Part shown: in pieces, positions 10,972-20,591 of the stretch | Numbering within the stretch: position 1 is the first letter of the stretch | How the letters are laid out: every line of letters begins with the position of its first letter | Assembly: GCA_000320545.1 (NCBI GenBank) | Contig: ADNK01000254.1 | Location: 1 to 27,778 of the forward strand | DNA length: 27,778 nt | Direction of reading: 5' to 3' | Source: Bigelowiella natans CCMP2755 | Lineage: Eukaryota > Cercozoa > Chlorarachniophyceae | Notes under the pieces: generated by a model | What the model was told of the DNA's origin: nothing | The model's input: only the letters and a program-made list of their open reading frames with translations | Databases searched by the model: none | Program-made: the position numbers and the translations under genes

Positions 10972-11884
10972 ATGATGATGACCTTCATCAATTCCATCCT
11001 TTCATCTTGATGTTCAACCCTGATGATAATGATAATGGTGGTGATGATAATTATGATGATGGTGATGATGATGATGATGATGATGATGAAATTGAACATA
11101 CCTTTTCCTCTCTTTCTTCATTAAATAGTCGACATTCTGTAAAGGTTTCATAGGTAACAGATTACTTAAAACATTTATGCATATATTTTAAGTTTTGCAA
11201 TTGTTCAAAACTTGAAGATTATGATGATATTTATAATATGATTATGGTGGTGATAATGATGATGATGATGATGATGATGATGATAATGATTTTAGTGGTA
11301 GCAGCGGTGGATACTACTTCTCAAGATGGTTACCTTCTCCATTTCCTTGTAGTCTGCTTTCAGTCTCTTGTTTTCAGCTTTGAGATCATCAATATCTTCT
11401 CGGATTTCTTGTAAATCCTTGTTAATTTGATCCATTTTATCTTGAATCACCTCCTGTTCAGCCTTCACTGTTTTCATTCTTTCGAAAAACTCTCCTTGGT
11501 ACGCATTCATCACAGCCATATCCATCTGATCGTTTGACATTAGCATCACCGCATCCCATCATTATCACCATCATCTTATTTTCTTTGTAATTGTATGCTT
11601 CGTTTTGCGAGACACATATGTTGCTCACTTTTCCCTATGTGGATTCAGCTGCTCGTCGTTATTTGTGATTTGTATAACATTAACCCTAAGTAATCAACCA
11701 CCTCATTTCTTATTTTGTCCAGCTCTTTCTGAAACTCATCACGATCTAATTTTGCTTCCAATTCTTCCTCGAGATCATCACGGTTCAATTGTGCAGCAAG
11801 AGCTATCTTTTTAATCTTTTCAATCTGCAATTTATCATTCAAAGCCTCATTGTTCTTTTCTACAGGAAGCACAAACACGCATAG

Positions 11885-11919
<35 letters not shown>

Positions 11920-11931
11920 CACACATTTATT

Positions 11932-11970
<39 letters not shown>

Positions 11971-12278
11971 GCACATGCTCACATGGTCACAGGGACTTAA
12001 TCAAGGTACATATATCCTTTGTTACACATCGCACATCACATTACCTCCTTTAGCGATTCGCCCTTGTTCTTATCAACCAAATCTCGAATAGCTGCTTCCA
12101 TTTGCATGTAGGTTGGCATTTCTTTCAGAGTCTGTCATTTAAGTTGAACTTTGATAAACGAATACTTGATTACTCGAGATATTGCAAAAATCTACAACGC
12201 GAAAGAAAGGATTGTTCCACTTTGATTAGTTCCGTTGACACGATTTATACACACACGCATATATACAAAATAAGTAGT

Positions 12279-12362
<84 letters not shown>

Positions 12363-13131
12363 CTTTCTCGATTTGCTCGATCTTCCTAGCTTCTTCGAAT
12401 AGCTTTTCATTCTGAGTGTGAGTCCATTTTCAACTTATCATTCAGTGATGACTGACATGTGGCAGCAGGATTAACAGGTATTGTTATAGGTCCTCTCCAC
12501 CATCATCACGTTTGTGATGAAAAAAAAGTGTCATGGATCCTGCTTTGAAGAGGTCGACCTGAGCTTGATTGATATCAGCATTGACACTTCCGATAACTAT
12601 CAGGGTTACTTCTTTTAATTTAGCTTCGTTGTCAGCAATTCTTTTCGCATCTTTTTCTGCACACCACATCTTCCCAAAGAACCCTCTATCCGCGTATCTG
12701 TTATCATTTCCAACCACATTCCGTCAGTATCACATTTTAGTTTTACAGCAACACCCCTGCTCCCTACAAACGCGCGCACGCAAACGCCATCCATCAAATT
12801 TCTAATACTTTTCCCAAACTTCTTTCAGCTCTTCGAGACAGGCCTCAATCTTTTCCATCTGTTCGAGACATTTCTTCTTGTTGGGCATGTCGGGGAAAGA
12901 TTTAAGACATCTGTAGTATCCCTCACACATCAGCAGAAGATCTTGGCACAGGAGCATTGCATGAGAAACGATCTGATCGGTCTTCTTCTTGCCCTGGTAC
13001 ATGTTGTAGATGCTTTCCACAAATCCCATGATTTGATCAGCAAAAGGGATTTCGGAAGCAAAGGATCTGATGCTGCTGTACAAGCCCTGGCACAGCTCGT
13101 ATACCAACTTGGGGTCCGTGGAGTTCACCAT
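9858..13131 (-). CDS. MLKL-like helical bundle + coiled coil + novel C-domain protein
   Basis: Exons on the minus strand: 13131-12809, 12697-12559, 12411-12364, 12131-12045, 11854-11702, 11525-11334, 11136-11102, 10722-10583, 10502-10361, 10211-9858, about 537 residues. The start ATG has context ACAATGG. Residues 1-154 are all-helical. They include VESIYNMYQGKKKTDQIV, then YRCLKSFPDMPNKKKCLEQM, then LEELKEVWEKYADRGFFGKM, and KDAKRIADNEAKLKEVTL. This spacing resembles the N-terminal four-helix bundle of MLKL and related HeLo-like or plant and fungal cell-death proteins. About 155-420 is a highly charged coiled coil (for example LQEIREDIDDLKAENKRLKA). The last 117 residues form a beta-rich-looking domain (YKIVMVNNSGESRQFAI, DAWNRKPGSYKVWVD) that I do not recognise. 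No kinase domain is present. Weak points are the acceptor AAAAG at 11855 and the 11136-11102 exon, which ends in phase 2 while the next begins in phase 0. A membrane-active or adaptor role is inference only. Confidence 0.75.
10938..11288. repeat. Three (GAT)n microsatellite blocks in introns
   Basis: GAT/ATG arrays at about 10938-10970, 11061-11089 and 11255-11288, in two adjacent introns of the helical-bundle gene on either side of the short exon 11136-11102. Confidence 0.9.
11886..11970. repeat. (CA)n and (TA)n compound microsatellite in intron
   Basis: CA repeat (11886-11918) and TA repeat (11933-11970) in intron 12044-11855 of the helical-bundle gene. Confidence 0.9.
12281..12358. repeat. 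(CA)n(TA)n compound microsatellite in intron
   Basis: CA repeat running directly into a TA repeat, in intron 12363-12132 of the same gene. It has the same order and composition as the array at 11886-11970. Confidence 0.9.
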
Positions 13132-13844
13132 TGTTTGATCTACATCTACCTCGTTCCAGTGGGAAATATCCAGATATTTAGATATGCAAAGATGACTGTA
13201 AAAGTAACGTAAATTATGCTAAAATACAATCATTATAAACGACTTTAAAAAAAAGGGTAGTCGGAATGATATTTTCCCAGTCCAAAGAATAATTTCTAAA
13301 CTTTTGGAGGTTTGGTCTAGATCTAATCTCTTTCGGTCGAGCGACATCGAGCGCTCTGCACCAGCGCGCTATATGTCAAATCAGGACATGGTTTTTAGTC
13401 GTTGATAATTAACACATTCGTATTTCTAAAAGACTAAAACTTTTCAATCACACGTACTTTTATCAGAAGAGACAATGAAAACATTTCATTTTTACGAATT
13501 TTGTTCAATCTAGGAATCCAGGGTGTATGCTCAGAGTGATTATTGCCTTATTAGGGTTAGATCTTGTAGGGTTATTAGGGTTATTCAGGGTTAGGGTTAG
13601 TCTCTTACAGTTTCAAGTTTCAAGGTTTTTCATTCTGGTGATCATTTTGAATCGAATGATGATGTCGCTCATGGAAAACGGCATGCATTTGCGCGGTGGA
13701 AAACAAACGGGTTTTGAGGTGATTTGGGAGCACGTGCTGCGAGGCTGCTGCGGTGGGGAAAAAGGTCACTCGCAGGTCACTCGCCCGACCGCATGAAGGT
13801 TGTTGGAGATTCATTTTTGAAAAGACGGAGAAGCCTTCGGAAGC
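13132..13844. promoter_or_regulatory. Divergent intergenic region, helical-bundle gene / sulfotransferase
   Basis: About 710 bp between two head-to-head start codons. It must hold both promoters. It contains the TTAGGG-type repeats listed separately and a near-duplicate of AGGTCACTCGC around 13763-13784. No other element is recognised. Confidence 0.5.
13549..13600 (+). repeat. Degenerate TTAGGG / telomere-type repeat cluster
   Basis: Seven spaced or fused copies of AGGG/TTAGGG-type units occur in about 50 bp, including a GGGTTAGGGTTAG core at 13588-13600. It is either an interstitial telomere-like sequence or a promoter telo-box (AAACCCTA on the other strand). It sits about 245 bp upstream of the sulfotransferase start. 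Confidence 0.75.
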
Positions 13845-15707
13845 ATGCTAAGGGCTGCTGGCGTACGGGGAGAAGTTATTTGGCCGGAGACTGCGTCCGG
13901 AGTTGGAGCATTGCTGCATGTAATTTCTACCGGTTCTTGTCGTCTCCTATCCGCTTTGCTCTTCATTTTCCTTTTTTTTGGGTTCTGTTGTCTAGGTAGC
14001 GTTTTCTTTGTCTTCACTGTCATTGTAGTCGCTTGCACTTGGCATTCGTTCCGTGGCACATACAACTGGCCAGACTTCAACGTTTACGACCCGCAAATAA
14101 CCGATGAACGGAGATTGGTGTCCGGCCCACATGAGCACAGCGCAAGCACGTTTTACAAAACGGAGTGCGAAATTAGAAAGCAGCAAAATATCGGGGTCGC
14201 GCAAACGTTGATAATTGGGAAAAAACTATTCTCGTTTTTACTGCAGCACGAACCGGCAGCACCGCGCTGATGATGCTCTTAAATTGTGGTGAAATTCTTG
14301 ATAATTACATTGCCATTTCCCCCTGAAAATAGTGATAAAATCATAACTATTTTAGCTTTGTGTGTGCGTGTGTGTGTGTGAATTGTGTTCCAATTCATGT
14401 TAGTTGATACCCATAGCTAGTGCTGTTGTTAAAGGAGAGAGAATGGCGTTTGAAATTGCTAGCACCTCTATATAAATTTATATCCTTCCATTGGCTATAA
14501 TTTACGCTGCTTTGTGAAGCAGGCAATCTTATCTTCCCAATTTTTATTTAAATAGGAATAGCTCCCGGCTGTTCTGTTGACCCCAAGACTGGCGGCATAA
14601 GAGGCAACCCCGACGTATTTATCGCTGGAGAGAGTCGTAATTATCTGATGAAACTATGGAAGTTTAGCCAAGAGCGAGCTCCTGATCGTTACAGCCCAAC
14701 AAATCCATTCTACGGAGTAGTTGAAGAACCTGATATTCCTGTCGAACAGTTAAAACTCCCGCCATTGAAAAAATAATGATGCTGCTACTGCCACAATTGA
14801 CAAGAATGATAACAACAACAACTGAAAAACTGTAACTAGTATCAGTCATGAAAAATGGGCCATTCTCACAAAAAAAGGGGGTTCGATGATAATTTTCTCA
14901 TCCTCAGAATAATAGTCCAAAAATATAATTACAAACACATGGGCAATGTAGCTTTTTTCTCTCACTGTGTGCGTGCGTGTGTATGCGTTTGTGTTTGTGT
15001 GTTTGTGTGTGTGTTTGTGTGTGTGTGCCCACGCGCATGCGTAGGTTTTTCCGACGAGGGAACAGCTGCTACAGAATCGTTGGAGCAAAAGAGATTGAAT
15101 GGTTCGGTCACTTAAAAGTAGAGAGCAATATTGCACGAGCTTCTGCGCTGAAGGGCCTCTCGCAACCAGAAGTTGCTCTCAGATATCTTCAATTTTTGCA
15201 CAATAGGACAAGGGGACTCAAGGTGGTGTGATAGCCTTAAGTTGTGGCAGTAGCACCTAGTGGTAGTAGAGTGTAGTGAAAGTAGCAGGGGTCCCCTATA
15301 GTAGCACTCTGTAAGATCTCGATTATGCATGTCATATAAGATTACAACATGTAGAGTGCCGCAGTTATTAATGGCATCATCGCTTTCCCTCTGTGTAGGT
15401 GATTTTCCTGGTTCGCGATCCTACCGAAATGGCGAAGTCTTCTATATGGCGTGATACATCGAATCCGTTGGTGAATACGAGGCTACACATAAGCTTTCTG
15501 CGCCAGGTGTACGAGCTCACGACGCTTCGACGTTACTATAACGCTGATAGCAAAAATTCTACAAAAGGCAGCAGCATTGACTCGTATCTCTTAGACCATA
15601 GGACTATCAAAAGCGGCAATCTGACAGAACTGTTCTCTTTTCTGGGAGAGGAGTATGATAAAGATCGCATACAGCATGTACTATCCATACGTGCGAGCTT
15701 CCCTTAA
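13845..15707 (+). CDS. Membrane-anchored sulfotransferase family protein
   Basis: The family transfers sulfate from PAPS to sugar, glycan or other hydroxyl or amino acceptors, typically in the Golgi lumen. Exons: 13845-14117, 14177-14288, 14556-14740, 14916-14947 (micro-exon), 15045-15222, 15399-15707. They total 1089 bp, phase-consistent, 362 residues. An N-terminal hydrophobic stretch of about 35 residues (about 33-66) fits a type II membrane anchor. The 5'-phosphosulfate loop is seen in ILVFTAARTGSTALMMLL, followed by FIAGESRNYLMKLW. VGAKEIEWF and the 3'-phosphate-binding VIFLVRDPTEMAKSS match the Sulfotransfer_3-type family. The micro-exon is the least certain part, but it is the only piece I found that restores the frame between PDIP and FFRRGNSCYRIVGAKEI. 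The substrate cannot be deduced. Confidence 0.82.
14966..15027. repeat. (GT)n microsatellite in intron
   Basis: Imperfect GT/TTTG repeat in the sulfotransferase intron just before the acceptor at 15044. Confidence 0.9.
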
Positions 15708-16115
15708 TAGCTAAGCATTCTTGTTGGGTAGATGAAGAGGATGTGTACTTTTGTTGTATGAGCTCAAAGTTTTATGCCAAGCTGTACTTCTGAGTCAGCA
15801 CCCGCCTTTACTACTAATATCATTCATGTTATGCCGTACTAGAATGAATACGTGTCGTGTGCGTTCAATAGCTATTGAGAAAGCTAATCACGTGAGGTTT
15901 CACAACAAGCGCAGCAGCGCACATGCCTAGGTACATAGCAGCTTTCATCGGCGTCTAGGTCTATAGGCAGAGGCTATATGATCTTAAGAGCCACGAATAG
16001 AAACAATAAGTTGCACAGCTACAATTTTCAATCATGAAATATACTGTCTACTGTGTTCGACACTGTGCTGTATTCATGATTTACAAAGAAGAGTGCTCTA
16101 TACTAACATTAATCA
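15708..16115. other. Tail-to-tail intergenic region
   Basis: Sequence between the sulfotransferase stop and the stop of the PC4-like gene. I see no gene, repeat array or RNA. Both 3' UTRs are expected here. Confidence 0.6.
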
Positions 16116-16261
16116 TCATTCATGCTGCTGGCTGTGCAGCTCTGGACCAAATTTAGCGTAGCCGACCTCCTTCACGGCTTCTTTCAAGTCTTTCAATTTC
16201 ACAAAGAGCTTAGCCCAATTGAAATTATTTAGTGTGATCCCCTGCGTTATTCGTGCACACA

Positions 16262-16302
<41 letters not shown>

Positions 16303-17350
16303 ATCGATCGAGGAGTACGATGAGAGTAGTGCTGATCTGTAAGTAAGCATGCTCGTGATAATCAAGCTACCTGGGGAGTTGCCCAGCGCATCGGACCCTG
16401 AGTTAGTAGCAGAAAGATTTCGAGATTAACATTAATACATGTCATAGTATCTCCCAATTGTTTTCTCTCACACACACAAATATCCTTCCTGCGATGTGAG
16501 ATCATGCTTGTTATTGTTGTGAGCATCTACCCGTTCTGTGACGTCTTTCTTGAACTTAAAACGTCGCAAGTCCACACCCCACCGACCTTTTACCTTCTTT
16601 GCCTGGCACGGTAATGATGATCATGATGGTGGTACTGCGATAGTGTATCTTGGTCTTGCAGAAACGCATAAAAAATAGCGGGGGAACAACAGATGGCTTC
16701 CCCCTCTCCTCCCCCCTCTCTTTTCATGATGATAAAAATCCAACAGCATTGCCATCAGGTTCTTAACTACACACCGCGATATAGAGCGTCTCAGAGAGCT
16801 TATATTCGCAGAAGCGGCGGTTCTCCAAGTTTGTATCGATAAAGCTCGACGTCTCGTATCTGGGTTAGTGCAAGCGTAGTAGCGAGAAAATATGAGCTGA
16901 TAGCAGATAGCACATCGCACCGCACCTCGTTGCATGATATATGTTATCAGTTGCATGTTCTGATTTTGTTGTGAGGGAGGAGGTCGCGCTGTGTAAATCG
17001 CGTACAGTTCTGCGAATTCCCTTTCCGTCAGAGTCACGCCGTCCCTGAGCGATCATTTGCATCCTTAGTAATCTACAATCTTGAGCGCATAAGAAATCTA
17101 TACACGTTTGTACTACACCAAACATTGCAAGGTTTCACGCCCACGGTGTACAGCCAAACTCCCAAACACACGTGCATGAACATCAGTTGTAGTCTGCATA
17201 TGGAATCATCATACCGTGGTGTGTCGCCGTTACTATAGCGCCTAAAATCGATCTCCTTGTGGTACCCTACAGCAACGACGGTTGCCTAGGCAGGGACCAA
17301 AAAATGGTATGGGGGAGGGGGGGGGAGGAAGAATACACAAAAGTGGAAAG

Positions 17351-17396
<46 letters not shown>

Positions 17397-18113
17397 TTGA
17401 TTTATCTCTGGATCTATCGATCTCTTTCTCCCTCTCACAAACAGCGCTCGCAAACAAACTGTAAGGCACCTCACCTTCTTCTTACTGCCAAGGTCAACTT
17501 GAAACCACCCACCTGGTAAGTTAAGTGAATACATCCAAGAGCTGCTGTGAGCTGCGAGCTGCGAGCTGCGAGCTGCTAGGATGAGGGGAAGGGAATGTTG
17601 TCTCGCAACTGCTGTCTCCTTTGTCATTACTGCTATTGCATATGCACGTAGCAGCAACAGCATTGTTCTCACCTCTAGGTCCTCGTTTGGGATTGAAAAT
17701 AGCGTCGGACGGAGCTATCTTTGGTGTTGTTAAAACATAGCAGCAGCCGTATATGAGGATGAGTCAAATTTGTGTACTATTAGCATGTACAGTCCCCCCC
17801 TCGTCCCTCCTCCCCCCCCCCCCCTCCATCCATGCCCGTTTCTACAGAGAGAAAGGTGTACCTCACGTAAGGATGTGCGATTTGACTTTAGTCCTGTCAC
17901 ACACATATACATGAATCACGACGATAGCATCAAATATGCGACGATCTCATCACGCACATATGAAGCCATCGTTACCGAAGGAATTGAGAAGAATTGACTC
18001 GCATTCTCGGGCTTTGTTGCTCTGGTCAATTCCTAACAATGAAGGGGATGTTATTGTTCGAAGGTGATGACAACAATAATAGCTGCTGAGTATACATTGT
18101 GTTTTTCTGTGTT

Positions 18114-18194
<81 letters not shown>

Positions 18195-18562
18195 AGAGAG
18201 GTATGCATAATACACGCATTCTACCACTACAGTGATAAATGTGTGCATGTCTCTATTTACAAGAGGACATTCTGACAATTGGTAACCTGCTGGATGATAT
18301 TTGGGAGCGTTTTCATGAAGACCCCTTGCTCATCCTGACGATGATATGTGGTGATGGCGGTGATGTTGTGGTAATGGTGGTGTGCTTACAACTTCTCGCT
18401 ACTTACTGTGATGATTCCATCATAGCATCAAATAATAGAAATGATTGATTAATGAAGGTGACGAAATAGACAACAATAACTTACTATCATCTCCTGACGC
18501 TCCTCACGAAATGTCTCCTTAAGACTCTGTATTATTTTTGCCAATACAAGGCGAGACTTCAT
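16116..18562 (-). CDS. Tandem PC4/SUB1-like transcription coactivator domain protein
   Basis: PC4/SUB1 proteins bind single-stranded DNA and modulate RNA polymerase II transcription in the nucleus. Exons on the minus strand: 18562-18485, 18334-18261 (end uncertain), 18032-17976, 17893-17867, 17714-17673, 17512-17486, 17266-17215, 17044-17006, 16859-16775, 16602-16531, 16397-16371, 16241-16116. From 18032 downward every junction keeps phase. The C-terminal domain reads KGRWGVDLRRFKFKK, a linker, then GITLNNFNWAKLFVKLKDL. That is the PC4 pattern of a strand ending VDIRxF followed by KGISLxxxQWxxL. A preceding copy reads GWFQVDLGRYHKEIDFRRY and then DGVTLTEREFAEL, so two PC4-like units sit in tandem. 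The N-terminus (MKSRLVLAKIIQSLKETFRE, TLPNIIQQVTNC) is helical and unrecognised. The join from the second to the third exon does not keep phase, so a small exon is probably missing there. Confidence 0.75.
16255..16299. repeat. (CA)n microsatellite in intron
   Basis: CA repeat directly upstream (in transcript sense) of the acceptor of the last exon of the PC4-like gene. Confidence 0.9.
17354..17392. repeat. (GA)n microsatellite in intron
   Basis: Pure GA repeat in the PC4-like gene intron 17485-17267, transcribed as CT. Confidence 0.9.
17539..17576. repeat. GAGCTGC 7-bp tandem repeat in intron
   Basis: About five copies of a 7-bp unit GAGCTGC (first copies imperfect) in the PC4-like gene intron 17672-17513. 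This is a minisatellite-type unit unlike the simple repeats elsewhere in the window. Confidence 0.8.
18119..18193. repeat. (GT)n and (GA)n compound microsatellite in intron
   Basis: GT repeat (18119-18146) then GA repeat (18153-18193), between the second and third exons of the PC4-like gene. Confidence 0.9.
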
Positions 18563-19100
18563 CACAGATCATGCAGTGTGGGAAAACATCGGTGAATTTT
18601 CACACTAGCGGTGTCCCAAGAAAAAGACATTTGTTTTCGCACTGTCATCTCCGAAATAAGTCGTATCATCATCGAATCGTTCCTTTGAGTGAGTAATCGG
18701 ATCGGAATGAACCCGAGAGACTAGCACCACAACCGACGAGATTAGTGTACTTTATTCACATTCGCCGTCAGTACGAGTATCGTCATTATAAGCACTCATC
18801 ATAAAGACCAGTGGGGATAGAAGGGACGGGAAGGAGAGAAAAAGAGAAACCTCTTTCAAGCTTTTTTTATACATCTTCGCTTGCATCTGCAGGTAGGAGG
18901 CATTCGCGACTACACGCTCGCGGAAAAATCGCCTGTGATGTTACCATGTCATCAATCTTTATTAGCTTGCGCAATAATACGATGTATATGCGTATGTGTG
19001 CGGTTTGTGTCTTGCTTCACGCTTATCACCATCATCGCTCCTTCTTATCCTCCTCTTCATCATCATCATCATCATAATTATCGTCGTAGTCGTTATCCTC
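18563..19100. other. Intergenic region between two minus-strand genes
   Basis: It contains the 5' flank of the PC4-like gene and the 3' flank of the 20573-19101 gene, plus a short CAT run near 19057-19074. I see no supported coding sequence. Confidence 0.5.
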
Positions 19101-19417
19101 CTATGATTGCTTATCGTTCATTCTTCTTCTTCCCCTCGAATGAGGAACAAACCGGCTCTCAGGGTCGTAGTAGCACAACTTCTCCACTAAATCGCCTGTA
19201 AGAAGAAGTGTGCGTTGCTGTTCTTAGTCTGTGAATAGTAAGGTATCGAAACATGCGACAGGAAAATGGCCTCTTCCGCCCCCCCCACCCCAGCAAATTA
19301 CGACCGGTTTCTTCATTGTAATAGTTAAATGGGTTCTGCCACTGATACAGCCCTGTATGAAGCCTCAGCATGCCCCCTGGATATATGCAGGAGCAGTGAT
19401 AGATGTTGTGTATATGG

Positions 19418-19461
<44 letters not shown>

Positions 19462-20573
19462 TAGCGTATGGTGGTTGCCAATGGGAAAGCAGCAGCAGCA
19501 GCAGCACCCGGATACGTGTAGGTGTAGAGCTTGCGATACTCCTGCACAGACTGAGAAAGAGGAGGAGGCAGCGGCGGCGGAAAAAGGGAGAGAAGGGGAA
19601 GAGGGAAGGGGGGGAGATGAGGGACAACAAGAGGGGGGAATAAAGGATGAGAGGAGAGAATGAAAGAATGGTTACGAGAGGCAGGAAAGGCACCAGAGAA
19701 AGGTTTTACAAACAACAACGTATAGACAGTGGATTCAGTTTTATTCAAGATAATTCGTGATTATGGCTGTGATCATTACCTTCTGCGCACTCCATATGGC
19801 CTCTTTCGGGTTGCTCCCCACAGCCCAACCTGGTACACTGCTAGATGAGAAAGCAGTCGATGACTTGTAATGATGGTGGTGGGGAGGAAGAAGATTCTCT
19901 TCCTCTCCTTCTGGGTGCTGTTGCTGCTTAGAGGAGGAGGACGATGCCATCATTGCAAGGAGCAGATCACGTCGATACAGTGCGTCGTCCAACGCAGTCG
20001 CATTTCCTGTGAGAAACATCGGGGGATCAGATCCTGACCTCGAGAGGTCGTGTGTTACACGGAAACAGGAGTGGCAGGTGCTCAGAGCACATCACACACC
20101 GTTAGCAGTTGTGTTCTTATATGACCTTCGTCTCGAAACCTTTGAATATCATCCGACACTCGGGAGAACCGATGTTCCCAGAGAGGCCCATCCCCCCCAT
20201 GTCGATCGTCGCTTTGTTCTGCTCCTTCTTCTTTCGAAGTCAAATCGATCATGTTGCCGCTGTGTAGCGGCTGCTGATGCAGATGGTGCTTGGTAATTGG
20301 AAAAGAGCTACTCTTCTGTATATCCACATCACATCCAATATCAGCGGCACCCCTCATGCTGCAGTCAGTGCCAGCACCACCACCACTGCTGCTACAGCAA
20401 CTGCTGTAATCGTCTTCGCCTCCCCCTAGATCGGGCAACTCCTCCATCCCCCCTCTCATGCCGCGTACGCCTTTAAAATGGTAATATCTGCGAGTGGAGA
20501 CTCGGCGTCGTGTACTCGCATGCAGGTTTCCGAAGTGGCACCTGCTAGGATGAAGGAACATACGGAATATCAT
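19101..20573 (-). CDS. Unrecognised protein, possibly mitochondrial (five exons)
   Basis: Exons on the minus strand: 20573-20126, 20006-19780, 19541-19508, 19352-19305, 19195-19101. All junctions keep phase (about 283 residues). The first ATG follows an in-frame stop. Residues 1-40 are basic with no acidic residue (RRRVSTRRYYHF), which fits a mitochondrial presequence (inference). Next comes a low-complexity region with Gly, Ser, His and Gln runs. The C-terminal part is aromatic-rich and better conserved-looking: SSVPGWAVGSNPKEAIWSAQ, then LYTYTYPGLYQWQNPFNYYN, then EETGDLVEKLCYYDPES. The NPFNYYNEETG stretch faintly recalls a WW domain, but the required second tryptophan pattern is missing. 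I do not recognise the family. The final exon could continue into a further unseen exon. Confidence 0.55.
19421..19458. repeat. (GT)n microsatellite in intron
   Basis: Pure GT repeat in the intron 19507-19353 of the unrecognised minus-strand gene. Confidence 0.9.
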
Positions 20574-20591
20574 TAATCAATCGGCGTCGCA

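Noticed and set aside
10890-11099. Open frames of poly-Asp or poly-Ile/Met
   Set aside because: They are translations of GAT/ATC microsatellites in introns and have no independent coding evidence.
16621-17037. Minus-strand frame read as one 138-residue exon
   Set aside because: Reading straight through destroys the second PC4-like unit. Splicing at GTACGC (17005) to the acceptor at 16860 joins in phase and gives the next coding exon.
17486-17512. Discoidin (F5/8C) domain suggested by GWFQVDLGSKKK
   Set aside because: The SKKK part is intronic in the phase-consistent model. The neighbouring exons fit a PC4-like unit, and no other discoidin features occur.
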